A DNA stretch of 64,000 nucleotides, from positions 62,001-126,000 of the forward strand of contig JAYTWR010000031.1 in the NCBI GenBank assembly GCA_043743335.1, read 5' to 3'. Source of the DNA: UBA5216 sp043743335 (GTDB lineage Bacteria > Pseudomonadota > Gammaproteobacteria > Burkholderiales > SG8-41). The notes under the pieces were generated by a model. It was not told where the DNA came from and ran no database searches. It was given only the letters and a program-made list of their open reading frames with translations. This document shows positions 8,934 to 16,943 of this stretch, in pieces. Position 1 is the first letter of the stretch. Each line of letters begins with the position of its first letter. The position numbers and the translations under genes are program-made.

Positions 8934-10823
8934 TTGAATAATCTCGTAAAAACCGTTGCGATCTGGCTGGTAATAGCCGTAGTGCTGATGACGGTATTCA
9001 ATCAGGTCGGCACGCAGAAAAACACGCAAAAGCCCATGGAGTACTCCCAGTTCATCGATGAGGTGAAGCAAGGGCGTATCGCCAAGGTGATGATTGAAGG
9101 GCGCATCGTGCGTGGCGTCAAGCAAACCGGCGAGAAATTCACCACGTATTCGCCCTCCGATATCTGGATGGTGAGCGATCTGCTGAAGGCTGGTGTGATT
9201 GTCGAAGCCAAGGCCGAAGAAGAACAAAGCTTCCTTACGCAGATTTTCATTTCGTGGTTCCCGATGCTGCTGCTGATCGGTGTGTGGGTGTTTTTCATGC
9301 GCCAGATGCAGGGTGGTGGCCGTGGCGGCGCGTTTTCATTCGGCAAGAGCAAAGCGCGCATGCTCGACGAATCGAACAACACGGTGACGTTTGCTGATGT
9401 GGCCGGTTGTGAAGAGGCGAAAGAAGAAGTCGCTGAATTGGTTGAGTTTTTGCGTGATCCGTCGAAATTCCAAAAGCTCGGCGGGCGCATTCCGCGTGGC
9501 GTGTTGATGGTGGGTAGCCCCGGCACCGGCAAAACCTTGCTCGCACGCGCGATTGCGGGCGAAGCAAAAGTGCCGTTTTTCTCCATTTCTGGTTCGGATT
9601 TCGTGGAAATGTTCGTCGGTGTGGGCGCAGCGCGCGTGCGCGATATGTTTGAAAATGCCAAAAAGCACACGCCGTGCATTGTGTTCATCGACGAGATCGA
9701 CGCGGTGGGGCGTCAGCGTGGTGCGGGCTTGGGCGGCGGCAACGATGAGCGTGAGCAAACCCTGAACCAGTTGTTGGTGGAAATGGATGGCTTCGAAGCC
9801 AACTCTGGCGTGATTGTCATTGCCGCCACCAACCGGCCTGACGTGCTTGATCCTGCTTTGATGCGTCCGGGCCGTTTCGACCGGCAGGTCGTGGTGCCGC
9901 TGCCGGACATCCGCGGCCGCGAGCAAATTCTGCTGGTGCACATGCGCAAGGTGCCGATTGCCCCCGACGTGAAAGCAGATGTGATTGCGCGCGGATCGCC
10001 GGGGATGTCGGGTGCTGATTTAGCCAACTTGGTGAACGAGGCTGCGCTGTTTGCCGCGCGCTCAAGCAAGCGCTTGGTCGATATGGACGATTTCGAGCGC
10101 GCCAAAGACAAAATCTTTATGGGTGCGGAACGCAAATCCATGGTGATTACTGAGGAAGAAAAGCGCGCCACGGCGTACCATGAGTCGGGTCACGCGATTG
10201 TGGGTGTGATGCTGCCGGGGATAGATCCGGTGCACAAGGTGACCATTATTCCGCGTGGCCGCGCGCTGGGCCTGACGTGGGTGTTGCCGGAGCGCGACCG
10301 TTTGAGCCAATACAAAACGCAGATGCTGGCGCAGATCAGTTTTCTGTTCGGCGGGCGTATTGCCGAAGAGCTGTTCGTGCACGATATTTCGACCGGGGCG
10401 TCCAACGATTTTGAGCGCGCCACGCAACTCGCGCGCGACATGGTGACACGTTTCGGCATGTCGGATTCCATGGGGCCGATGGTCTACGGCGAGAACGAGG
10501 GCGAAGTGTTCTTGGGGCGCTCGGTGACCACCCACAAGAGCATGTCTGAAACCACGTTGCAAAAAGTGGATGCCGAGATACGCAATATCATCGATCAGCA
10601 ATACGCCGTAGCGCGCAAAATCATTGAGGACAATCGCGACAAGGTCGAAGCCATGACCAAGGCGTTGATGAATTGGGAAACCATCGACGCGGATCAAATC
10701 AAGGATATCGTCGAAGGTCGCCCGCCGCGTGATCCCAAGCCCGTGCAGACCGTCACGCCGCCCCCCAGTAACACCCCCCCGCCCAACGCCACCGTGCCAG
10801 CGGCACCAGCGGCGGAGACGTAG
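8934..10823 (+). CDS. ftsH: ATP-dependent zinc metalloprotease FtsH
   Basis: An inner-membrane AAA+ protease that degrades unassembled membrane proteins and regulators. Order: TM1 at residues 7-23, periplasmic domain, TM2 about 104-121, AAA module with Walker A GSPGTGKT (194-201; usually GPPGTGKT), Walker B FIDEID (251-256) and the arginine-finger region RPGRFDRQ. The protease domain has zinc-binding HESGH at 416-420 and a distal Asp near 494. The tail after 600 is Pro/Thr/Ala-rich. The start is TTG at 8934, backed by GAGGAG at 8923-8928 and by the conserved MNNLVKTVAIWLVIA start; no ATG gives a better N-terminus. Confidence 0.97.
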   Translation: MNNLVKTVAIWLVIAVVLMTVFNQVGTQKNTQKPMEYSQFIDEVKQGRIAKVMIEGRIVRGVKQTGEKFTTYSPSDIWMVSDLLKAGVIVEAKAEEEQSFLTQIFISWFPMLLLIGVWVFFMRQMQGGGRGGAFSFGKSKARMLDESNNTVTFADVAGCEEAKEEVAELVEFLRDPSKFQKLGGRIPRGVLMVGSPGTGKTLLARAIAGEAKVPFFSISGSDFVEMFVGVGAARVRDMFENAKKHTPCIVFIDEIDAVGRQRGAGLGGGNDEREQTLNQLLVEMDGFEANSGVIVIAATNRPDVLDPALMRPGRFDRQVVVPLPDIRGREQILLVHMRKVPIAPDVKADVIARGSPGMSGADLANLVNEAALFAARSSKRLVDMDDFERAKDKIFMGAERKSMVITEEEKRATAYHESGHAIVGVMLPGIDPVHKVTIIPRGRALGLTWVLPERDRLSQYKTQMLAQISFLFGGRIAEELFVHDISTGASNDFERATQLARDMVTRFGMSDSMGPMVYGENEGEVFLGRSVTTHKSMSETTLQKVDAEIRNIIDQQYAVARKIIEDNRDKVEAMTKALMNWETIDADQIKDIVEGRPPRDPKPVQTVTPPPSNTPPPNATVPAAPAAET

Positions 10824-10849
10824 TGCCACTGCGCGAATCAGTGAGCTGC

Positions 10850-10918
10850 GTGACCGGGTGAACGGGTAACCCCAAGGTTGCGCCGTTCACGCATTCGCTG
10901 GTTCACCTGCTTAACCGC
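10850..10918. repeat. Octamer-type intergenic repeat before folP
   Basis: Units such as GTGACCGG, GTGAACGG and GTAACC are followed, in inverted sense, by GTTCACGC, GTTCACCT and GCTTAACC. The array runs to within three bases of the folP ATG and leaves no Shine-Dalgarno sequence. Confidence 0.7.
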
Positions 10919-10920
10919 TC

Positions 10921-11748
10921 ATGATGTTTCTAAAGTGCGGCAAATATCGGCTGTCTTTGGCACGCCCGTTGATTATGGGCGTGCTTAATGTAACGCCGGA
11001 TTCGTTCTCGGACGGTGGAAAATTTATTCAATTAAATCAATCAGTTACGCACGCTGAAGCGTTAATCGCAGAAGGTGCGGATCTGCTCGATATCGGGGGC
11101 GAATCGACGCGGCCGGGGGCTGCACCGGTGAGCCTCGACGAAGAGCGGCGGCGGGTGTTGCCGGTACTCGAAGCGTTGGTAGCGCGCGGCGTGCCCCTAT
11201 CGGTCGATACCCAAAAGCCCGAGCTGATGCGCGAGGCCGTCGCTGCGGGCGCTTCCATGGTGAACGATGTCAACGGCTTTCGCGCGCCCGGTGCGCTGGC
11301 GGCTGTGGCGCAGAGCGATGCTGCGGTCTGCATCATGCACATGCAGGGTGAACCACGCAGCATGCAACAAGATCCCGCCTATCAGGACGTGATCGCAGAA
11401 GTGCGAAGCTATCTAGCCGGGCGTGTCCAGGCCGCGCAGGCGGCCGGTATCGGGCATGAACGCATTGTGATAGACCCCGGCTTTGGCTTTGGTAAAACAC
11501 TGACGCACAATCTCAAATTGTTGCAGGATTTGTGTCAATTCCAGGGTGTATGTGGCGCGCTGTTGGCAGGACTCTCGCGCAAGACCATGCTGGGCCAAAT
11601 CACCGGACGCGATGCAGGCGCGCGGGTACACGCAAGCGTCGCAGCGGCGTTAATAGCGGTTCAGCGTGGCGCTCACATCGTGCGTGTGCATGATGTGGCT
11701 GCAACGCGTGATGCGTTGGCGGTGTGGGCTGCCCTGAAGCAGGCTTGA
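10921..11748 (+). CDS. folP: Dihydropteroate synthase
   Basis: It condenses p-aminobenzoate with hydroxymethyl-dihydropterin diphosphate in folate synthesis. Family signatures are MGVLNVTPDSFSDGG (residues 19-33), LLDIGGESTRPGA (near 58-70), VNDVNGF and the late pterin/phosphate segment GLSRKTMLG. Length 275 is typical. Two adjacent ATGs (10921, 10924) are possible starts. The codons for KFIQLNQSVTH right after the first signature are AT-rich and contain a copy of the AT-rich IHF-like element (11025-11049); the reading frame and expected length are kept. The ftsH-folP-glmM order is conserved in proteobacteria. Confidence 0.96.
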   Translation: MMFLKCGKYRLSLARPLIMGVLNVTPDSFSDGGKFIQLNQSVTHAEALIAEGADLLDIGGESTRPGAAPVSLDEERRRVLPVLEALVARGVPLSVDTQKPELMREAVAAGASMVNDVNGFRAPGALAAVAQSDAAVCIMHMQGEPRSMQQDPAYQDVIAEVRSYLAGRVQAAQAAGIGHERIVIDPGFGFGKTLTHNLKLLQDLCQFQGVCGALLAGLSRKTMLGQITGRDAGARVHASVAAALIAVQRGAHIVRVHDVAATRDALAVWAALKQA

Positions 11749-11760
11749 GGAATGCGGGTT

Positions 11761-11781
11761 GAGGTTTGAGGTTTGAGGTTT
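11761..11781. repeat. Heptamer tandem repeat (GAGGTTT x3)
   Basis: Three perfect copies of GAGGTTT lie between folP and glmM, preceded by a partial unit. The unit is one of several TGAGG-containing heptamer arrays in this window (15376 and 34233). Confidence 0.8.
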
Positions 11782-11877
11782 GTGTAAATTTTGGAGTATG
11801 CTCAAAGCTTAGTCATAGTCATCGCCATAATCTTAGTCGTCGATCTTCCATTGTGATCACGGAATCCTGAAAGAAAA

Positions 11878-13224
11878 ATGTCCCGCAAATACTTCGGTAC
11901 GGACGGTGTGCGCGGCAAGGTCGGCAAAGCGCCGATCACGCCGGAGTTTGTGATGCGGCTGGGTTATGCTGCCGGCAAGGTGCTGGCGGCGCAGTCCAAG
12001 CGCGGCGCGCGGGCGGGCGTGTTGATCGGCAAAGACACGCGCGTTTCGGGTTATATGTGTGAGTCAGCGCTCGAGGCCGGTTTTACCAGCGCGGGCGTGA
12101 ATGTGGCACTGGTAGGGCCGATGCCGACGCCGGCGGTGGCCTACCTCACACGCGCGCTGCGGCTGAGCGCCGGTGTGGTGATCAGCGCATCGCACAATCC
12201 GTATGACGATAACGGCATCAAATTTTTCAGCGCTGAAGGCGAAAAACTGCCGGATGCCGTTGAATCAGCCATAGAAGCGCAACTGGATTTACCCATGCAT
12301 TGCGTCACGTCGGCCGGCTTGGGCAAAGTGCGCCGTATCGACGACGCTGCGGGGCGCTATATTGAGTTTTGCAAGAGCACTTTTCCCTCTGCACTGAATC
12401 TGCGCGGCCTTAAAATCGTGGTCGATTGTGCGCATGGCGCGGCGTATCACACGGCGCCGCTGGTGTTTCACGAGATGGGTGCCGAGGTGGTGGCGATCGG
12501 CGTTGCGCCCAACGGCTTTAACATCAACAAAAAAGTGGGCGCGACCAGCCCGCAGGCACTGCAAAGTGCGGTCAAGACGTCGCATGCTGACTTGGGTATC
12601 GCGCTGGACGGCGACGCCGACCGGCTGGTGATGGTGGATGCGCGTGGCGTGGTCTACGACGGCGATCAATTGCTGTATGTGATCGCGCGTGATTTACAGC
12701 GGCGTAAACGGTTGAGCGGCGGCGTTGCTGGCACGCTGATGAGTAACCTCGCTTTCGAGCATGCGCTGGCGGCGATTAACATTCCATTTGCGCGCGCCAA
12801 GGTGGGTGATCGTTACGTGATGGAATTGATGCGGCAGCGTGAATGGCGGCTCGGCGGCGAGAACTCCGGTCACATCTTGTGCCTTGATCAACACAGCACG
12901 GGCGACGGCACCATCGCCGCGTTGCAAGTGCTGCGTGCGTTGCGCGAAACACACATGACGCTGCAAAAAGCCTGCGCACCGGTGGCGCTATACCCGCAAG
13001 TAATGATCAACGTGCCAGTCAGGCATCGTGGCGCTCGCGCGCCCAATGCCATGATGGACAAAGTGGTGCAAAAAGCGGAAAAAGACTTGGGTAGCGATGG
13101 ACGCGTGCTGTTACGCCCATCCGGCACTGAGCCAGTGATCCGCGTGATGGTCGAGGCCAAATCGCGCGTCAAGGCAGGGCGTTGGGCGAAATCGATTGCA
13201 GGCGTGGTAGCGCGTTATTCATAA
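11878..13224 (+). CDS. glmM: Phosphoglucosamine mutase
   Basis: It interconverts glucosamine-6-phosphate and glucosamine-1-phosphate for peptidoglycan and LPS precursors. The start MSRKYFGTDGVRG is diagnostic. The phosphoserine loop is VVISASHNPYDDNG, with S105 as the expected phosphorylated residue. The Mg site DGDAD uses D244, D246 and D248. The C-terminal phosphate loop is RPSGTEPVIRVMVE. Length 448 is normal. Confidence 0.97.
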   Translation: MSRKYFGTDGVRGKVGKAPITPEFVMRLGYAAGKVLAAQSKRGARAGVLIGKDTRVSGYMCESALEAGFTSAGVNVALVGPMPTPAVAYLTRALRLSAGVVISASHNPYDDNGIKFFSAEGEKLPDAVESAIEAQLDLPMHCVTSAGLGKVRRIDDAAGRYIEFCKSTFPSALNLRGLKIVVDCAHGAAYHTAPLVFHEMGAEVVAIGVAPNGFNINKKVGATSPQALQSAVKTSHADLGIALDGDADRLVMVDARGVVYDGDQLLYVIARDLQRRKRLSGGVAGTLMSNLAFEHALAAINIPFARAKVGDRYVMELMRQREWRLGGENSGHILCLDQHSTGDGTIAALQVLRALRETHMTLQKACAPVALYPQVMINVPVRHRGARAPNAMMDKVVQKAEKDLGSDGRVLLRPSGTEPVIRVMVEAKSRVKAGRWAKSIAGVVARYS

Positions 13225-13240
13225 CCCCTTGGGAGGCAGT

Positions 13241-13732
13241 ATGCCGGTCAGTAAAACATTGGCGATATTGGGCGCGGTGGGTGCTTTGGTCGCATTGCTG
13301 GCTGGTTGCGAGGGCGTGACCACCGGCAGCGAAGTGGCGAAGGTGGCGCTGCAACCTGCCGAGGGCGGCGAGCGCGGCGCTTATGCGCCGGTGAAATTTA
13401 CCTTGAGTCCCGATATGAATCCGCTGGCGTTCAATCTGCGTGCAGATTTTTCGCTGGAGGCCACCGAATTCGGCAAATGGAATTCCTATCGTGCTGTGCT
13501 CACGCAAAACGGCAGCACGGTCGCCACGCGCAACATCAACATCAATCATCCGCAGACCTCGGCGCAAGGCGAAGCGCCGCCGCCTACCGGCACCGTGCAC
13601 ACGTTGTTTTATGTGGATTTGAGCAGCGGCGGCGAATTTGAATTGACCATCACGCCTACCAAGCCCGTGGCCATCACGTTGAAGGAACCCAGCGTCGATG
13701 TGCGGCGTAACGTGCAGCGACCGCCCCAGTAA
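13241..13732 (+). CDS. Small lipoprotein of unknown function
   Basis: A 163-residue protein with a signal ending in the lipobox LLAGC; C23 is the expected lipidated residue. The start ATG at 13241 is set by GGGAGG at 13232-13237; a TTG at 13229 lies before that site and was rejected. The mature part looks like a beta-rich domain (FTLSPDMNPLAFNLRADFSL, then GGEFELTITPTKPVAITLKE). No enzyme motif is visible. It starts 16 bases after glmM and is probably cotranscribed with it, which may point to an envelope role; that is inference. Confidence 0.78.
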   Translation: MPVSKTLAILGAVGALVALLAGCEGVTTGSEVAKVALQPAEGGERGAYAPVKFTLSPDMNPLAFNLRADFSLEATEFGKWNSYRAVLTQNGSTVATRNININHPQTSAQGEAPPPTGTVHTLFYVDLSSGGEFELTITPTKPVAITLKEPSVDVRRNVQRPPQ

Positions 13733-13876
13733 CGAGTAGTTTCGAGTGCACCGAGATAGCGCGAACTAAAGCCGTCTGATCGCTGTCGCCGGAATGCTGT
13801 CGGAATCACAGCAGCCGGGCGCTTAAAAAGCTATTGAAATCAAGGGCTTTTCGCATTGCATTGCGGAGGGCTTTCA

Positions 13877-13905
13877 TTGACCCGCCGTCGCCGTCCCTGT
13901 AAAAT
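13877..13905 (+). promoter_or_regulatory. Sigma-70-type promoter of tpiA
   Basis: TTGACC at 13877-13882 and TAAAAT at 13900-13905 are spaced by 17 bases, each matching five of six consensus positions. The predicted start is about 20 bases before the tpiA ATG, giving a short leader. Confidence 0.7.
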
Positions 13906-13933
13906 CCGTGGGTTTATTCGAGCCGGGTATCTC

Positions 13934-14683
13934 ATGCGCAGCAAGTTGGTAGCGGGTAATTGGAAGATGAATGGCAATCTGGCGTCGAACCAGGCTTTGC
14001 TTAAGTCGTTGATTCCTTTGCTGGCTTCGGTCAGCAAGGCGCGCTGTGTGGTGTGCGTGCCGTATCCGTATCTGGCGCAAACCGAGCAGATTTTGCGTGG
14101 TCAAGGCATTTCGTGGGGCGCGCAGGACGTGTGCGAGTACGAGCACGGCGCGTATACCGGCGGGGTTTCAGCGGGTATGGCGGCTGATTTTGGCTGCCGC
14201 TATGTGATCGTGGGCCATTCTGAGCGCCGCACTTTGTTCGGCGATACCGACACGGCGGTGGCGAAAAAATTCGCCGCCGTGCTGAAAGCGGGGCTCACGC
14301 CAATTTTTTGCGTGGGTGAAACGCTGGCCGAGCGTGAATCGGGCGTGATGGAGCAGGTGATAGCGCGTCAGGTGGATGCGGTGATTTCGGTGTCAGGCGT
14401 GGCGGCGCTGGGGCAGGCAGTCATGGCTTATGAGCCGGTTTGGGCCATCGGTACGGGCAAAACCGCGTCGCCGGAAGAAGCGCAGGCGGTGCATGCGTTC
14501 ATACGCGGGCGCGTGGCGGAGCACGATATTCGTGTGGCGGATGGCTTACCGGTGCTTTACGGCGGCAGTGTGAAGGCGTCGAACGCGGCGCAGTTGTTTG
14601 CGATGGCGGATATTGATGGCGGGTTGATCGGCGGGGCATCGTTGGTAGCTAAAGAATTCGCGGCGATTTGCAAAGCCGCTTGA
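13934..14683 (+). CDS. tpiA: Triose-phosphate isomerase
   Basis: Glycolytic enzyme that interconverts dihydroxyacetone phosphate and glyceraldehyde-3-phosphate. The 249-residue protein has catalytic K11 (GNWKMN), H95 (IVGHSERR) and E167 (AYEPVWAIGTG), plus the phosphate-binding YGGSV motif. The start at 13934 was chosen over an in-frame ATG at 13856 because the extra 26 residues are not family-like and that ATG lies before the promoter. Followed by secG, as in many proteobacteria. Confidence 0.97.
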   Translation: MRSKLVAGNWKMNGNLASNQALLKSLIPLLASVSKARCVVCVPYPYLAQTEQILRGQGISWGAQDVCEYEHGAYTGGVSAGMAADFGCRYVIVGHSERRTLFGDTDTAVAKKFAAVLKAGLTPIFCVGETLAERESGVMEQVIARQVDAVISVSGVAALGQAVMAYEPVWAIGTGKTASPEEAQAVHAFIRGRVAEHDIRVADGLPVLYGGSVKASNAAQLFAMADIDGGLIGGASLVAKEFAAICKAA

Positions 14684-14685
14684 TG

Positions 14686-14712
14686 GTTTAAGTAATTGAT
14701 TTTATTGGATTA
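14686..14712 (-). repeat. AT-rich IHF-like element before secG
   Basis: On the minus strand the sequence reads AATCAATTACTTA (14701-14689), an exact match to WATCAANNNNTTR, within a longer AT-rich run similar to the copy at 36733-36757. Confidence 0.65.
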
Positions 14713-14716
14713 ATTT

Positions 14717-15130
14717 ATGGATCTCGTAGTATTGATTTTGCACGTCATCGCCGCCGCCGGCATTATCGGCTTGGTGCTGGTGCAGCACGGTAAGGGGGCT
14801 GATGTGGGCGCGGCCTTCGGCACTGGCTCGGCAGGCAGTGTGTTCGGCTCGGCCGGATCAGCCAACTTTTTAAGCCGCATGACGGCGGTACTGGCGCTGG
14901 TGTTCTTTTTGACCAGTATCGGGCTGTCAGTGCTGGCCAATAAACGCGGCAGTGGCAAGGGCGTGATGGCCAATCAGCCAGCATCGACGCAGGCGGCAGA
15001 CAAACCGGCGGCAGCGTCTGATGTTCCTGCGGTGCCGGCGACCAAGTCTGATAAGTCCGATAAATCTGACAAGGCGGCTCCCTCGGTACCCGCAGCAGTG
15101 GAACCCAAGCCGGAAGGGGTACCAAAGTAG
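14717..15130 (+). CDS. secG: Preprotein translocase subunit SecG
   Basis: Accessory subunit of the SecYEG channel. Two membrane segments (about residues 3-21 and 56-73) flank the conserved cytoplasmic loop HGKGADVGAAFGTGSAGSVF. The C-terminal tail (about 60 residues) is Ala/Pro/Lys-rich with a KSDKSDKSDK repeat, longer than in E. coli (110 residues in all) but typical of betaproteobacterial forms. There is no clear Shine-Dalgarno sequence; an inverted copy of the AT-rich element (14689-14710) occupies the upstream gap. Confidence 0.94.
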   Translation: MDLVVLILHVIAAAGIIGLVLVQHGKGADVGAAFGTGSAGSVFGSAGSANFLSRMTAVLALVFFLTSIGLSVLANKRGSGKGVMANQPASTQAADKPAAASDVPAVPATKSDKSDKSDKAAPSVPAAVEPKPEGVPK

Positions 15131-15152
15131 GTTGTCAAAGCAGTGAGTTAAT

Positions 15153-15237
15153 GCCGTCGTGGTGGAATTGGTAGACACGCCGTCTTGAGGGGGCGGTGGC
15201 GAAAGCCGTGAGAGTTCGAGTCTCTCCGTCGGCACCA
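15153..15237 (+). tRNA. tRNA-Leu (anticodon GAG)
   Basis: An 85-base class II tRNA. The anticodon stem CCGTC/GGCGG encloses a TTGAGGG loop with GAG at 34-36. The long variable arm is GGC-GAAA-GCC. The T arm is GAGAG-TTCGAGT-CTCTC, and CCA is encoded at 235-237 of that line (15235-15237). The acceptor stem GCCGTCG/CGTCGGC has a T-T mismatch at pair 5-68. Its place between secG and nuoA is conserved in betaproteobacteria. Confidence 0.97.
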
Positions 15238-15375
15238 GTATTAAAAGCAAGATTGAGTTGCTAGTAGTTGTTAGTATTTGGGATTGAGTGGATTTTCGGG
15301 TTTAGGGAGTGATGGGGAATAATCAAAATAATTTGGGATTGAAAGCCGAGCGTGGCCGTGCTGCGGTAGACGCGC

Positions 15376-15402
15376 AATCCTCAATCTCCAATCCTCAATC
15401 CA
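15376..15402. repeat. Heptamer tandem repeat directly before nuoA
   Basis: Units AATCCTC, AATCTCC, AATCCTC and AATCCAG follow each other and end nine bases before the nuoA ATG. A related GGATTGAG occurs in the opposite sense near 15281, so the 173-base tRNA-nuoA gap is largely repeat-derived. No clear Shine-Dalgarno sequence remains. Confidence 0.75.
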
Positions 15403-15410
15403 GCTAAGCG

Positions 15411-15791
15411 ATGCTCGAAAACTATTTCCCCATCCTCATGTTCATCGGCGTCGGCTTGCTGGTGGGTGTGGCCCCGATGCTGCTGGGGGGCGGCTTGTCG
15501 CGGCTGTTGGGCACTTATAAGCCCACCGAAGAAAAACTTTCACCGTATGAGTGCGGTTTCGAAGCCTTCGAAGACGCGCGCATGAAGTTCGACGTGCGTT
15601 ATTATTTGGTGGCGATCCTGTTCATTTTGTTCGATCTGGAAATCGCGTTTTTGTTCCCGTGGGCGATTGTGCTCGGCGAGCAGGGCGGCGGCGACAGCAC
15701 GTTTCGCTACGTGGCCATGGTGGTGTTTCTCGGCATCCTCGTCGTAGGTTTTGTCTACGAGTGGATGAAGGGCGCTCTCGACTGGGAATAA
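15411..15791 (+). CDS. nuoA: NADH-quinone oxidoreductase subunit A
   Basis: Small membrane subunit of complex I at the junction of the peripheral and membrane arms. It is 126 residues with three hydrophobic segments. The conserved loop KLSPYECGFEAFEDARMKFD includes the Cys that lies near the quinone site in known structures, followed by VRYYLVAILFILFDLEIAFL. First gene of a complete nuoA-N operon. Confidence 0.97.
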   Translation: MLENYFPILMFIGVGLLVGVAPMLLGGGLSRLLGTYKPTEEKLSPYECGFEAFEDARMKFDVRYYLVAILFILFDLEIAFLFPWAIVLGEQGGGDSTFRYVAMVVFLGILVVGFVYEWMKGALDWE

Positions 15792-15803
15792 AGGGAGACG
15801 ATT

Positions 15804-16298
15804 ATGGGTGCAATCGAAACACTAAACGAAAATCTGACCGACAAAGGGTTTATGACCACCTCGGTCGATGCGCTGATCAACTGGACGCGCACCGGCTCGT
15901 TGTGGCCCATGACCTTTGGTTTGGCGTGTTGCGCGGTCGAGATGATGCACGCGGGTGCGTCGCGTTACGACTTGGATCGCTTTGGCATTGTGTTTCGCCC
16001 CAGCCCCCGTCAGTCGGATGTGATGATCGTCGCGGGCACGCTGTGCAACAAAATGGCACCTGCGCTGCGCAAGGTCTATGACCAGATGGCCGAGCCGCGG
16101 TGGGTGATTTCCATGGGATCGTGCGCTAATGGCGGCGGCTATTATCATTATTCGTACTCGGTGGTGCGCGGCTGTGATCGTATTGTGCCGGTGGATATCT
16201 ACGTGCCCGGTTGTCCGCCCACGGCCGAGGCGCTGCTTTACGGCATCATCCAATTGCAAAACAAGATCAAACGCACTAATACCATTGCCAGAAACTAA
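15804..16298 (+). CDS. nuoB: NADH-quinone oxidoreductase subunit B
   Basis: Carries the terminal N2 [4Fe-4S] cluster that passes electrons to quinone. The ligands are C42 and C43 (GLACCAVEMM), C107 (GSCANGG) and C137 (VPGCPPT). Length 164 is usual. The ATG at 15804 is preceded by GGGAGACG. It lies 12 bases after nuoA. Confidence 0.97.
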   Translation: MGAIETLNENLTDKGFMTTSVDALINWTRTGSLWPMTFGLACCAVEMMHAGASRYDLDRFGIVFRPSPRQSDVMIVAGTLCNKMAPALRKVYDQMAEPRWVISMGSCANGGGYYHYSYSVVRGCDRIVPVDIYVPGCPPTAEALLYGIIQLQNKIKRTNTIARN

Positions 16299-16314
16299 AC
16301 CCGTTCGTAGATCA

Positions 16315-16941
16315 ATGTCTTCCAAACTCGAAACTCTCGCAACCGTGGTGCAGGCGTCGCTGGGCGACAAATGCGTCAGCGCGACCACCGCGTTGGGTGA
16401 GTTGACGGTGGTGGTGAAGGCCGCTGATTTGCTGACTGCGGCGCAACAACTGCGCGATGCGCCGGAGTTGAAGTTCGAGCAGTTAATCGACTTGTGTGGC
16501 ATGGATTACAGCAGCTACGGCGCTGTGGCGGATGAAAGGGTTTACGAGGGCGCGCGCTTTGCCGTCGTGTATCACCTGTTGAGCCTGAGCTACAACGCGC
16601 GGCTACGCTTGCGCGTGTTTGCGGCGGATGATGATTTCCCTGTGGTCGAGTCGGTCATCGACGTGTGGCCCTCGGCCAATTGGTACGAGCGTGAAGCGTT
16701 TGATCTCTTGGGCATTATGTTCACGGGCCACCCCGATCTGCGCCGCTTGCTCACCGACTACGGCTTTATTGGCCACCCGTTCCGTAAGGATTTCCCGATC
16801 ACCGGCAATGTCGAAATGCGTTACGACCCGGAGAAGGGCCGCGTGATTTACCAGCCGGTAACGATAGAGCCGCGTGAAATCACGCCGCGTATTATTCGCG
16901 AAGGGCAGTACGGTAATAGCGAAGGGTTCCGCAAAGGATAG
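16315..16941 (+). CDS. nuoC: NADH-quinone oxidoreductase subunit C
   Basis: Peripheral-arm subunit (30 kDa family) that packs against NuoD; it is separate from nuoD here, unlike the E. coli fusion. The family motif spans VIDVWPSANWYEREAFDLLG and FTGHPDLRRLLTDYGF. The start at 16315 gives 208 residues; a longer in-frame version would reach back into nuoB. The stop overlaps the nuoD start region. Confidence 0.95.
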   Translation: MSSKLETLATVVQASLGDKCVSATTALGELTVVVKAADLLTAAQQLRDAPELKFEQLIDLCGMDYSSYGAVADERVYEGARFAVVYHLLSLSYNARLRLRVFAADDDFPVVESVIDVWPSANWYEREAFDLLGIMFTGHPDLRRLLTDYGFIGHPFRKDFPITGNVEMRYDPEKGRVIYQPVTIEPREITPRIIREGQYGNSEGFRKG

Positions 16942-16943
16942 TG

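Noticed and set aside
13826..13851. AAAAGC/GCTTTT inverted repeat before tpiA as terminator
   Set aside because: Stem is AT-rich, six pairs with a 14-base loop; too weak to support.
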